Assembly: GCA_949358305.1 (NCBI GenBank)
Contig: OX442314.1
Coordinates: 62,381,369-62,445,368 of the forward strand
Source: Strigamia acuminata
Taxonomy: Eukaryota; Arthropoda; Chilopoda; Geophilomorpha; Linotaeniidae
DNA length: 64,000 nt
Direction of reading: 5' to 3'
Below the pieces are notes generated by a model. The model did not search any database, had not been told where the DNA came from, and was given only the letters and a program-made list of their open reading frames with translations. Every line of letters begins with the position of its first letter. The first letter of the stretch is position 1. Shown one piece after another: positions 21,106 through 31,713 of the stretch. Position numbers and translations under genes: made by a program.

Positions 21106-22660
21106 ACCTATCTAGCTGTCTCCAACTCAGCCAGTCTACAAGCTAGCGCAAGTCGCAACGGTGTGTCATCCTTCTCAGCTAATTGTCATTTCACAATCAT
21201 CATCACATTTCAAACTCTATCAGCTAAACTTCCTACTTGTTCATATTCTTCATGTCTTTTTTGAGGCTAATTTTATTCAACTTGACTTGAATCTTTGTTG
21301 GTTTGTCTCATTTGGAGAAAAAAGGAACTTATGGCGCAATGTCATCAAACCGGAGCACCACCTGGCGGATCCCGAGTGCTTTAATGGATGCCAAAATGTT
21401 CGTTCGGCCCGATGCGTTTGTATCATGATTTCGGCATTAGAAAGAGGTCGAGAAATTCTGCAACCAGGCTCATTCGATTGGAAATTGCATTCCACACAAG
21501 CCTGTATGTTTTTCTACTTGATTTCATCGAGGAAAGATTCCGTTTCGGGCGATCGAAGCCGGCGACCGCATGGCAAATTTCGTGCTGGCAAATTTAATTT
21601 CAATTCGACCCTAAAAACAAAAAAAAATGAAAAATGAACGGTTTAAAATATTTAAAAAATGTTTCCTGTGCAGAATTTGCCTCTCTTTCTAATGGTGCCA
21701 ATAACTTTTTGATCTGTGCTACAGTTTTTTTTTTTTTTTTTTTTTTTTCAAAAAACGATAACTGTCATTTGCCAAAGAAGGAATGAAATAAATCAACAAA
21801 ATTTGTGAGAAATTGTGGGAAATTGTTGTTTAATGTTTCAAAAATTTGTCTACCTTAATAATTAGCATTGTCTAAAATGGATGAGTGTACACATTGCCCC
21901 ATAACTGGTCTGGTCTGGTCTAAATATGACCCACGCTGCATTCCTATATCAAAATTGCAATTATTTATCAGATAATTAAATAAATTAATAAAAATTCATC
22001 ACAATTCACTGAGAAATTCATCAAAAGCCATCTAAATCCATCTAAATCCATCAAAAGCCATCGAAATCCATCGAAATCCATCGAAATCTATCTAAATCCA
22101 TCTAAATCCATCAAAAGCCATCGAAATTCACCAAGAAATCATCAAAATTCACGAGAATTTCAACAAATTTCAAGAAAATTCCGACACCTACCATCAAAAG
22201 TTGATGAAAATCCATCTAATCCCATCAAATGCCATCGAAATTCACCAAGAAATCTTCAAAATTCACGAAAATTGATCAAAATTTCAAGGAAATTCACGAA
22301 AATTGATCAAAATTTCAAGGAAATTCTGACACACCATCAAAAGTTGATGAAAATTTGGACAAAAATTTCATCAAAATCAATTTTAGAAATAGCATAGAGC
22401 CAGCCACATTTCAATTCAATTCATACAAACAGAATTAAACAAAACAAAATAGCTGGAGCTGCTCACCTGACCAGCTCAGCTCAGCTCAGCTCACGGAATG
22501 GCACAGTCCTGCCAGCTCACTCCACCTTGTATAACCACATGCATATATATACCCAGTACATACTACATGTAGACCAATACCCTAGTGTTATATAATAGCC
22601 TTTTTGTACCTCATTTCTAATTTTGTATTATTATTATTATTATTATATGATTCTCCCGAA
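21106..22660. repeat. U2 array spacer (1555 bp)
   Basis: Same content as the unit-1 spacer; T-run of 24 with no interrupting A, equal to the T18/C form with the A changed to T. No gene recognised. Confidence 0.9.
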
Positions 22661-22811
22661 GGAGTGGGCCGATCCTGGAGTTACTGCTATACCAGGCCAA
22701 CCCGTGGCAGGGGTGGAGCAAGCTCCGAGCACCTCACCGCATTCCAAAAATCAGTTTAATATTCTGGGTCCTCAATGAGGACCGTATCAGATATTAAGCT
22801 GATAAGAACAG
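22661..22811 (-). pseudogene. U2: U2 snRNA 3' fragment (nt 41-191), split by element E
   Basis: Promoterless 3' part of U2; 22795-22811 is the 5' target-duplication copy. Pairs with 24867-24923. Confidence 0.93.
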
Positions 22812-24866
22812 CCGCCAGGGAAGGTTGCATGCCAAGTGGCTCCTACCGTCGATCCCGTTTTTGAGACCTTTATGCACGATTTTTGGATTTTCCTGCAGTA
22901 AATACAGCGTATACATGTGCATTCGACCTTTGCACGTGGTTTTTGGCAAGTTTTCCGTAAGTTTTTGGCAGTTTTTTGACTTTTTTGCGATCGCCGAAAC
23001 ACGTGGCGACGATCGCCGATCTTCCGTCTTCGATTCCGAGATTTCTAACGGTCCGTTTGCTGTGTTCTTTACACGAAACTGACCGCCAGCACCTCCTCTA
23101 CAAGTGGGTATTGGTTTCGGAACCGGGAGAAGTCTTTTTTCGCCGTTTTCGCGACTTTTTGTGACCGCCGAAACACGTGGCGACGATCGCCGAATTCCCG
23201 TTATCGGTTTTTCGGCAACTACAGGCCGTAGATAGGTCGAATTGGTGTGTTCTTGGCACCAAATTGTGCGCCAGAACCTCCTCTGTCGATCTCTATTGGT
23301 TTCCGGTTCAACCGGAATCGTTTTTCGGTCGAATTTTTCGTTTTTCGTCCGATTCGCGATCGGCGAATACACGCGGTATTGATATACGTCGCCCAGACGT
23401 TTTTCTTTCGTGCCGATGGATAGAATTATCGATTGCAGACTTGATGCTGGCTTAACACCCATACATCTACTAGAAGCTCTTCTTAAAAAGCTAGGAAGAC
23501 ACACGGAAGATGGAGAACCCACGATCAAAGGGATTCAATGTGTCGGTGGTTTAAAATTCGAAGCTTTGCTGACCAGTCAGGAACTGGTCGACCAACTAGC
23601 TGATTCCAGCGGTGCTACGGTCGACGGTTTGCGAATTTTGTGGGCACCACGAATTCGTCGTGACAAACGTGTTATTATTAAAGGACTTTCGATGACGGTT
23701 CCACTGACCGAGGTGGATTACGAAATGCGCAAGTTGGGCAGTGTAACGTCCGTAGCGTACGAGAAGTTCGAAAACCATGAGTCGATTATCAATGGAAACA
23801 TCATCGTGATGATTACCAGCGACAATTTGCCTAGCAAAATCGTAATTGGGGATTTTTCTGGCCACCTTATCTACAAGGGCATGGGCCCCTACTGCCCCAA
23901 GTGCGACACGACGAACCACTACGCATCGGTGTGCCCGAAAACGAAATGTTATAACTGTAATGAGTTTGGCCATGTAAGCAGATTTTGCACGACCGATTGC
24001 AAAACTTGTAACAAACCGGGACACACGTCTGCCAACTGCCGTGTCCGTGTCCGTGCTGCGAAGTCGAAAAACGCAGCGCAAGAAATTCGAAAACCGAGCG
24101 ATCCGAAGAATATTACGTGCTATAACTGCAAAAAACGGGGCCATATCAGCAGCGATTGCAAGGAAAACTGCGGGATCTGCAAGAAGCCGGGCCATATTTC
24201 GAGAGACTGCTCGATTCGACACGAAAAAATGGCCAAGAAAACCAAAGCGCCCACAGAAAAGCGACGACGAGATGAAACGAAACAGATTGACGAAACGAAA
24301 CCGGTCGACGAAACGAAACCGGTTGACGAAACGAAACCGGTTGACGAAACGACTGTCATGGAACAAATCGCCCCTGTTGCCACTGCTGCTTCCGTCTCAA
24401 AAACTATCGTCCCGGACAGGTACAGCGATTTGACCGTGGAGGAATACGAAGCATATTGCGCGGAGCAAAATAGATTATGTTTTGGCGATACGGACAGCGA
24501 GGACAGCGAGGGGGAGAACGAAATGGACTTTGAAGAGCAGACGAAACGAACCAGGGACGACAGCGATGATGATTTCACGGTTGTGAAAAACAAGAAATCG
24601 CGGATAAAGGAACGACGATCCTGATCCTGCCGCAAGAAAAACTTGACAAAAATACGGTTTTGTTCTTAATTGACAATTGATTAACTTTTATTGTTCGTTT
24701 ACTTATTTATTATAATGTATTATTATTATCGTAACTCTTGTATAATATGCATCTATACGTGATGGGTGCTCGATTATTGTGAATTTTTAATTATGTAACC
24801 AATTGGTGTGCACTTGTACTCCTTTTTTAGTCGAATAGAAATAAAATGGCCCTAAGGGTATTAAGC
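22812..24866 (+). mobile_element. Short U2-specific non-LTR element E (ORF1 only, 2055 bp)
   Basis: Complete short element with the same diagnostic sites as element C, including the private cgaatag in the 3' UTR. Flanked by perfect 17-bp duplications (22795-22811, 24867-24883). No ORF2. Confidence 0.93.
23416..24624 (+). CDS. ORF1 protein, five CCHC zinc knuckles (element E, 402 aa)
   Basis: Intact ORF1 whose translation is identical to that of element C (VIIKG, PLTEV, TTNH, three KPVD repeats, EEYEAY). ATG start by family alignment. No downstream ORF2. Confidence 0.9.
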   Translation: MDRIIDCRLDAGLTPIHLLEALLKKLGRHTEDGEPTIKGIQCVGGLKFEALLTSQELVDQLADSSGATVDGLRILWAPRIRRDKRVIIKGLSMTVPLTEVDYEMRKLGSVTSVAYEKFENHESIINGNIIVMITSDNLPSKIVIGDFSGHLIYKGMGPYCPKCDTTNHYASVCPKTKCYNCNEFGHVSRFCTTDCKTCNKPGHTSANCRVRVRAAKSKNAAQEIRKPSDPKNITCYNCKKRGHISSDCKENCGICKKPGHISRDCSIRHEKMAKKTKAPTEKRRRDETKQIDETKPVDETKPVDETKPVDETTVMEQIAPVATAASVSKTIVPDRYSDLTVEEYEAYCAEQNRLCFGDTDSEDSEGENEMDFEEQTKRTRDDSDDDFTVVKNKKSRIKERRS

Positions 24867-24923
24867 TAAGCTGATAAGAACAGATACTACACTTTGATCT
24901 TAGCCAAAAGGCCGAGAAGCGAT
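24867..24923 (-). pseudogene. U2: U2 snRNA 5' fragment (nt 1-57), split by element E
   Basis: Consensus U2 nt 1-57, broken by element E. Confidence 0.93.
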
Positions 24924-26481
24924 ACCTATCTAGCTGTCTCCAACTCAGCCAGTCTACAAGCTAGCGCAAGTCGCAACGGTGTGTCATCCTTCTCAGCTAA
25001 TTGTCATTTCACAATCATCATCACATTTCAAACTCTATCAGCTAAACTTCCTACTTGTTCATATTCTTCATGTCTTTTTTGAGGCTAATTTTATTCAACT
25101 TGACTTGAATCTTTGTTGGTTTGTCTCATTTGGAGAAAAAAGGAACTTATGGCGCAATGTCATCAAACCGGAGCACCACCTGGCGGATCCCGAGTGCTTT
25201 AATGGATGCCAAAATGTTCGTTCGGCCCGATGCGTTTGTATCATGATTTCGGCATTAGAAAGAGGTCGAGAAATTCTGCAACCAGGCTCATTCGATTGGA
25301 AATTGCATTCCACACAAGCCTGTATGTTTTTCTACTTGATTTCATCGAGGAAAGATTCCGTTTCGGGCGATCGAAGCCGGCGACCGCATGGCAAATTTCG
25401 TGCTGGCAAATTTAATTTCAATTCGACCCTAAAAACAAAAAAAAATGAAAAATGAACGGTTTAAAATATTTAAAAAATGTTTCCTGTGCAGAATTTGCCT
25501 CTCTTTCTAATGGTGCCAATAACTTTTTGATCTGTGCTACAGTTTTTTTTTTTTTTTTTTTTTATTTTTGAAAAAACGATAACTGTCATTTGCCAAAGAA
25601 GGAATGAAATAAATCAACAAAATTTGTGAGAAATTGTGGGAAATTGTTGTTTAATGTTTCAAAAATTTGTCTACCTTAATAATTAGCATTGTCTAAAATG
25701 GATGAGTGTACACATTGCCCCATAACTGGTCTGGTCTGGTCTAAATATGACCCACGCTGCATTCCTATATCAAAATTGCAATTATTTATCAGATAATTAA
25801 ATAAATTAATAAAAATTCATCACAATTCACTGAGAAATTCATCAAAAGCCATCTAAATCCATCTAAATCCATCAAAAGCCATCGAAATCCATCGAAATCC
25901 ATCGAAATCTATCTAAATCCATCTAAATCCATCAAAAGCCATCGAAATTCACCAAGAAATCATCAAAATTCACGAGAATTTCAACAAATTTCAAGAAAAT
26001 TCCGACACCTACCATCAAAAGTTGATGAAAATCCATCTAATCCCATCAAATGCCATCGAAATTCACCAAGAAATCTTCAAAATTCACGAAAATTGATCAA
26101 AATTTCAAGGAAATTCACGAAAATTGATCAAAATTTCAAGGAAATTCTGACACACCATCAAAAGTTGATGAAAATTTGGACAAAAATTTCATCAAAATCA
26201 ATTTTAGAAATAGCATAGAGCCAGCCACATTTCAATTCAATTCATACAAACAGAATTAAACAAAACAAAATAGCTGGAGCTGCTCACCTGACCAGCTCAG
26301 CTCAGCTCAGCTCACGGAATGGCACAGTCCTGCCAGCTCACTCCACCTTGTATAACCACATGCATATATATACCCAGTACATACTACATGTAGACCAATA
26401 CCCTAGTGTTATATAATAGCCTTTTTGTACCTCATTTCTAATTTTGTATTATTATTATTATTATTATATGATTCTCCCGAA
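24924..26481. repeat. U2 array spacer (1558 bp)
   Basis: Same content as the unit-1 spacer; T21/G variant. No gene recognised. Confidence 0.9.
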
Positions 26482-26632
26482 GGAGTGGGCCGATCCTGGA
26501 GTTACTGCTATACCAGGCCAACCCGTGGCAGGGGTGGAGCAAGCTCCGAGCACCTCACCGCATTCCAAAAATCAGTTTAATATTCTGGGTCCTCAATGAG
26601 GACCGTATCAGATATTAAGCTGATAAGAACAG
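26482..26632 (-). pseudogene. U2: U2 snRNA 3' fragment (nt 41-191), split by element F
   Basis: Promoterless 3' part of U2; 26616-26632 is the 5' target-duplication copy. Pairs with 31787-31843. Confidence 0.93.
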
Positions 26633-27052
26633 GACAGGTCACACGTGGTTGCTCCTGTGTTTTTCTTGTTTTTTTCAGAAATTCCGACTAAAATCTTGGG
26701 ATTTTCTGCGGTGAAACTGTCGGTATATGTACCTTGTACCATCCCACGTCGTTTTCCGAATCAAAATCGCGTTATTTTTTGAAATTTTCGACTTTTTTCT
26801 CGATTTCCGAACACGTGGCGACGATCGTCGCATTTTCGTTTTTGGTTTTTCGTCGTTTCCGGGCCAACGAACGGTCCATTTGTTGTGTTTTTGGCACCAA
26901 ATTGTGCGCCAAGACTTCATCTACAAGACTGTGTAGGTTTTGTGGACACTTGAAATCGTTTTCGGGCCGAAATTTCGACTTTTTCGTCCGTTCGCGATCG
27001 GCGCGATCTCGTACAATCGGCAGACGTCGCCCTGACGTTTTCCTTCGAAGGC
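26633..27052 (+). promoter_or_regulatory. 5' UTR with a single monomer (element F)
   Basis: Homologous along its length to the short-element 5' UTR but with one copy of the monomer (start near 26788; CACGTG at 26812-26817, followed by GCGACGATCG). Contains the shared block ggcaccaaattgtgcgcc (26892-26909). It presumably holds an internal promoter, since transcription from U2 would run in the antisense direction; inferred, not shown. Confidence 0.5.
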
Positions 27053-28204
27053 ATGGATATGCTGGTCGATTGTTGGATTGAAACGGGGCTAACACCCCTG
27101 AATCTTCTCGATGAATTATGGAAAAGACTGGGGAAAAACACGGAAAATGGAGACCCCACAGTTAAAACCATCCAACACGTGTTGGGTGGAAAATATGTGG
27201 CTTTTTTGCAAAACACCAGTCTGGTTGACCAACTGGCCGTTTTCAAGGGAGCCACCGTGGATGGACTAAAGATCACCTGGGACCCAAAGATTCGTCGAGA
27301 AAAACGGGTGATTATCAAGGGAATGTCACCTCTTGTGCCACTTGAGAAGATCGAATCCGAAATGAACAAATTGGGCAACGTTTCGTCGGTGACATACGAG
27401 AGATTCTTCGGCCTGGAACAGGTCAACAACGGAAATATCATCGTGATGATTAACGGGGACAATTTGCCAAGTAAACTCGAGGTTGGGCCCTTCTCCGGCC
27501 ACCTAATTTACAAGGGCATGGGGCCATACTGCCCCAAATGCGACGTAACGGACCATTACGCTTCGGTTTGCCCCAAAACGAAGTGCTACAACTGCAACGA
27601 ATTCGGCCACGTCAGCAGATCTTGCACCGCTAAGTGCAAAACGTGTGACAAGGCGGGGCACACGTCCGCCAACTGTCGTATCCGGGCGGCGAACGCGAAG
27701 AAAACGACGAACGCAACGCAAGAAAAGAGAGGACGACCAAACGATCCAAACAAGCCGCCGAACTGTTACAACTGCGGGAAACGTGGCCACATCAGCAGCG
27801 ATTGCACCGAAAATTGCAAGATCTGCAAAGAACCGGGACATGTCTCGAGAGACTGTCCAATTCGTAAGGAAAAAATCGCAAAGAAAACCGAGACAACCAG
27901 CGCACGTGTCGAAAACGAAAAACGAGACGAAACGGAACCGATTAAGAAGAAAACTGCCGTGGAACAAATCGTTACTGTCACCACTACGGCACTCGATTCG
28001 AAACAGAACCAAGAATCCGAAATGGACGTCGAGGAACAGTTGAAACGGTCGAGAGAAGAGACGGACAGCGACGACGACGGTTTCACCACGGTGACATACA
28101 AGCAAACGGGCGTACAAGATTTATCGAAACCGAGACAGAAAAGCCACTCGAAGAAGAAGAGAGGAAACGATTCTGCTGCGATGGGGGAAGAAATTCCCAA
28201 GTAG
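27053..28204 (+). CDS. ORF1 protein, five CCHC zinc knuckles (element F, 383 aa)
   Basis: ORF1 of the full-length element. The N-terminal region (MDMLVDCWIETGLTP, RVIIKGMSPLVPLEKI, GNIIVMING) precedes five C-X2-C-X4-H-X4-C knuckles (CPKCDVTDHYASVC, CYNCNEFGHVSRSC, CKTCDKAGHTSANC, CYNCGKRGHISSDC, CKICKEPGHVSRDC). A basic region follows, then an acidic segment with ETDSDDDGFTTVTYK and a Lys/Ser-rich end. It lacks the ETKPVD repeats of the short elements. Expected to bind element RNA and form the RNP. The TAG at 28202 is followed eight codons later by an in-frame TAA (28226), and ORF2 continues in the same frame. An in-frame TGA in the 5' UTR upstream of 27053 supports this ATG. Confidence 0.92.
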   Translation: MDMLVDCWIETGLTPLNLLDELWKRLGKNTENGDPTVKTIQHVLGGKYVAFLQNTSLVDQLAVFKGATVDGLKITWDPKIRREKRVIIKGMSPLVPLEKIESEMNKLGNVSSVTYERFFGLEQVNNGNIIVMINGDNLPSKLEVGPFSGHLIYKGMGPYCPKCDVTDHYASVCPKTKCYNCNEFGHVSRSCTAKCKTCDKAGHTSANCRIRAANAKKTTNATQEKRGRPNDPNKPPNCYNCGKRGHISSDCTENCKICKEPGHVSRDCPIRKEKIAKKTETTSARVENEKRDETEPIKKKTAVEQIVTVTTTALDSKQNQESEMDVEEQLKRSREETDSDDDGFTTVTYKQTGVQDLSKPRQKSHSKKKRGNDSAAMGEEIPK

Positions 28205-28228
28205 TTTGACAAAAACGATTTTTGTTAA

Positions 28229-31200
28229 ACTTTTTGCGACACACGCACCGTTAGAACAAACCCCAAAACAGAAGAATTTGTTTTTAAAGCAGTTACGTAC
28301 AATGTACGCTCACTTCAAGGAAATACAAGACAAATCGAATTGCTAAACTGGATGAGGACGAATCCAGTCGACATAGTGTTTCTGCAAGAAACTCACGTGA
28401 CCGACGAACTGCAAGTGCGATCGATCGAGCAAAATACTCCCGGCTTCAAGTGGCATTGGTGCTGCAACGTAGACGGCAGCGGAGGACTTGGAATTGGGTT
28501 TAAAAAATCGAAATTTACCAAAAGCAGCGTGCAGCACGAATGCAACAACCGAATCATGGTTTGGGACTGCGTTTGTGGCGACACTGCACTCCGATTAATC
28601 AACGCGTACGCACCGGTGGACATTACGAAAATCGAGGATTTCTACGACGAGCTTACCGTGTGCACAGACACCAACCGAAACGTGATTATCGGCGGCGACT
28701 TGAACACGGACTTCGAATCGACCTCGAGGCGACACGCAAAATCGAAAAAACGACTCGAGAAACTGATGAACGACAAAAACCTGATCGATGCGTGGCTTGC
28801 TGACGGTGGAAAGGGAGTACAACACTCCTTTAAGTGGCAGACCACGACCTCAAGACTCGACTACTGGCTAATGGAGAATAATGGGCGACTCCAGATCAAG
28901 GATTGCGCGATCGATGACGATTCGTTCTCGGATCACAATCCAGTCTTTTGCGCGCTTGGAGTCATCTCTAGAAAGAAAATCAAATCATTTTGGAAACTGA
29001 ACACCGACCTGCTTGATGACCAGCGTTTTTGTGAGCGCTTTGCACAGAAATGGGAAGACTGGATTGACAAGCTGCCGCTGGAACCGCGAAGCTGGGAAAC
29101 GATTAAGCGACGAATTAAACGATTTTGCACGACCGCATCGATCACAGCGTTCAAGAAGGCGAAGGAAAACCGGGAAAAATTGATTTGGATGCGAGATATT
29201 TTGAAGAGGTCGAACCAGGACTCTTTTAAAAGCGACATCGAGGAAATTTCACGCCGTTTGAAAGAGTTGAACGTGATTACGCAACGAGGAAACGCCATTT
29301 TCGCCGTAATCGAGGAGCGCGAGTTTCTAGACAGCGTTGGCGACGATGCGAAGAGAAAGAAAGAAGCGGCAAATTCGAAACGGGACATTGGTAATGTGTC
29401 TGTGAATGGCACAGTGATTTCCGACGAGGCCGCAATTCGTACCGCATTCATCGACTTCTACAACGAAAAATTCGGGCGAGTGGACGTAAACAAAGCCACC
29501 TGGACGAAATTTCACGGGAAATCGGATTCTGGCGACGTTTATTCGAACCTGGATGACGCCTTCACCGTGAAGGAAATCACAGATACGATTGGCAGCTTGA
29601 GCAACAACCGCAGCCCAGGAATTGATGGAATTCCGGCCGAGTTTTACAAGAAATTCCGGGGACTCATTGCCCCTTATCTCTGTGCGTTGTGGAACACCAG
29701 CACGACGCTGACCAACTCCCAGAGGTCGGGCGTGATAACTCTGATCCCGAAAATCGAAAATCCGAGAGTGTGCAACGACTGGCGACCGATCTCGCTGCTG
29801 TGCACCGACTACAAGATTTACACGAAAGTTTTAAACTCCCGACTTCGATCGCTGATCCAGGAAAAAATCGAGTGCGGACAGTTCGGGGGCGTGAAGGGAA
29901 AACGAATTTCGGATGCGCAGATTCTCCTTGCATCGACTTGGAACCGGGGAATTTTAACCAACTCGTCCCTGGCGCTGCTCGCACTGGACCAACGTGAAGC
30001 GTACGACCGCGTCCACTGGGAATATTTGTGGAAGTCGTGCAAGGCGATCGGATTCACCGACCAGTTCCTCGAGCGCATCAAACAGTGCTACCGCGACATC
30101 ACCTCGAAAATCAATATCAACGGGACTTTGACTGAAAACATCGAAGTTTCCAGAGGTGTACGACAGGGTTGCCCGCTCTCGATGACCCTGTACACCGTGT
30201 ACATCGACACACTTCAGAAACGCATCCAGAACGACGAGAAAATCACGGGCGTTCGATTACAGGGCACGGAAATCAAGTCCACGGCGTTCGTTGACGACTT
30301 GACGCTCACGATCACCGACCCGAACTCGTTGGAGGCGATCCGTAACGTTTTTGGCGAGTTTAGAGACGCGACCGGCAGCGACCTAAACTTGGCCAAGAGC
30401 AAGGGACTCACGATTGGACCGGCGTGGACCGAGGACCACAAGAGGATGTTCCCGATCAACTGGAACGAGACTTCGGTTAAGATTTTGGGGATCGAGTTCG
30501 GCTACAATATGAAACGAGTTGGAAAACGAGCGTGGCGACTACTGGCGATCGAGTTGACCGCTACACTCAACGAATGGCGCGATAGGAATATGTCTTTTGT
30601 GCAGAAGGTGAGTTTTATCAAGCAGTACGTCCTGTGCAAAGTAAAATTCCTGGCCAGCGTGCATCTCCCAAGCCAGAAATGGATGAAAGAGATGCAATCG
30701 AAACTGGTCAGGTTTGTATGGGGCGGAAAGGTGAATAGACTCCCTTTTGCCGGGACTTACCTGTGCGCCAGGAAGGAGGAAGGGGGCATCGGTCTGCCTC
30801 AGATCAAGACGTTGATCATGGCGTACGTCACCGAGCTGGCCGTGCGTAAAGTCAAGATGGAGAATCGAACCGAAAACTGGTCGGTGTACGTCACGCTGTA
30901 TCTCGGCTACCACTGGCGGAAACTGGACCCTGAAATGGCAAGCATCAAGTTTGTACATTCCGAGACACGCGACACCTGGTTCGACTTTATCTACAAGACT
31001 TCGACCACTCACCTTACTGAATTTCCCGACGAATGGCGCGAGCTAGACGGAAACGGATGGTACTGGTGGTTCTACGCGAAAACGAACATCGCCGACCGGA
31101 ACATTCGCGACTACTCGAGGGGAACGAACTGGAATCTTCTCTGGCGCAATTTGTGGTCTGCAAACATGCAGAACACAGTTTGGAAGATTTGCCAGAACGG

Positions 31201-31621
31201 AGTCCTATGTAGAGACCGTCTGTTCAAGATGAAGCTCCGGGACTCAGACTCGTGCCAGCGATGTGCCGCAACCGAAAACGCCAAACACGTGATCTGGGAT
31301 TGTCCGTATGCGCAGCGGATTTGGCTCGATCTGGCCAGCCTTTTTGATGCCAAGGACCTCGTATACGACAACGTGACTTTTAAAATACCCCCGAACATCG
31401 ACGCGACAAAAAGGAGATTTTGGAATTTCCTGAACGGTCTGGTGATTCATTATTTATGGAGAGCCAGATGCGAGATCCACCGAGGAAACAATTGGGATAA
31501 GTCTCAATTTTTTATTGTAATCTGGGCGGTTGCCAAAACAAACTTGGAAGCCGTACGAAAACGAAACGAGGACGCATGGATCGAGCTAATGAAGAGCGGG
31601 CGAGGAATCATCGACAATTAA
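28229..31621 (+). CDS. ORF2 polyprotein: APE endonuclease, reverse transcriptase, C-terminal CCHC (element F)
   Basis: Catalyses target-primed reverse transcription. Open from 28229, after a TAA, to 31621 (1130 codons). APE motifs: TYNVRSL (about residue 24), FLQETH (about 52), IIGGDLNTDF (about 155), SRLDYWL, and catalytic SDHNPVF (234). RT motifs: RSPGIDGIPAEFYK, LIPKIENP...WRPISLL, motif A LALDQREAYD (Asp 587), motif B RGVRQGCPLS (about 642), motif C AFVDDLTL (Asp 689-690), then VKILGIEFG. C-terminal knuckle CQRC-X7-H-X4-C starts near residue 1009. The start is unresolved: the first in-frame ATG (28352) lies after the APE Asn motif TYNVRSL, so a non-AUG start, reinitiation or recoding is needed. 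The frame is the same as ORF1. Coordinates give the whole open frame; the true N terminus is probably within 28229-28297. Confidence 0.9.
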   Translation, partial: TFCDTRTVRTNPKTEEFVFKAVTYNVRSLQGNTRQIELLNWMRTNPVDIVFLQETHVTDELQVRSIEQNTPGFKWHWCCNVDGSGGLGIGFKKSKFTKSSVQHECNNRIMVWDCVCGDTALRLINAYAPVDITKIEDFYDELTVCTDTNRNVIIGGDLNTDFESTSRRHAKSKKRLEKLMNDKNLIDAWLADGGKGVQHSFKWQTTTSRLDYWLMENNGRLQIKDCAIDDDSFSDHNPVFCALGVISRKKIKSFWKLNTDLLDDQRFCERFAQKWEDWIDKLPLEPRSWETIKRRIKRFCTTASITAFKKAKENREKLIWMRDILKRSNQDSFKSDIEEISRRLKELNVITQRGNAIFAVIEEREFLDSVGDDAKRKKEAANSKRDIGNVSVNGTVISDEAAIRTAFIDFYNEKFGRVDVNKATWTKFHGKSDSGDVYSNLDDAFTVKEITDTIGSLSNNRSPGIDGIPAEFYKKFRGLIAPYLCALWNTSTTLTNSQRSGVITLIPKIENPRVCNDWRPISLLCTDYKIYTKVLNSRLRSLIQEKIECGQFGGVKGKRISDAQILLASTWNRGILTNSSLALLALDQREAYDRVHWEYLWKSCKAIGFTDQFLERIKQCYRDITSKININGTLTENIEVSRGVRQGCPLSMTLYTVYIDTLQKRIQNDEKITGVRLQGTEIKSTAFVDDLTLTITDPNSLEAIRNVFGEFRDATGSDLNLAKSKGLTIGPAWTEDHKRMFPINWNETSVKILGIEFGYNMKRVGKRAWRLLAIELTATLNEWRDRNMSFVQKVSFIKQYVLCKVKFLASVHLPSQKWMKEMQSKLVRFVWGGKVNRLPFAGTYLCARKEEGGIGLPQIKTLIMAYVTELAVRKVKMENRTENWSVYVTLYLGYHWRKLDPEMASIKFVHSETRDTWFDFIYKTSTTHLTEFPDEWRELDGNGWYWWFYAKTNIADRNIRDYSRGTNWNLLWRNLWSANMQNTVWKICQNGVLCRDRLFKMKLRDSDSCQRCAATENAKHVIWDCPYAQRIWLDLASLFDAKDLVYDNVTFKIPPNIDATKRRFWNFLNGLVIHYLWRARCEIHRGNNWDKSQFFIVIWAVAKTNLEAVRKRNEDAWIELMKSGRGIIDN

Positions 31622-31713
31622 CTCTTAATTGTTTGCCTTATTTATTACGAAAACTGTACATATTTTTCTACTGATTGTTATTTTATTATTGAAATTGAAA
31701 AAAAAAAAAACTA

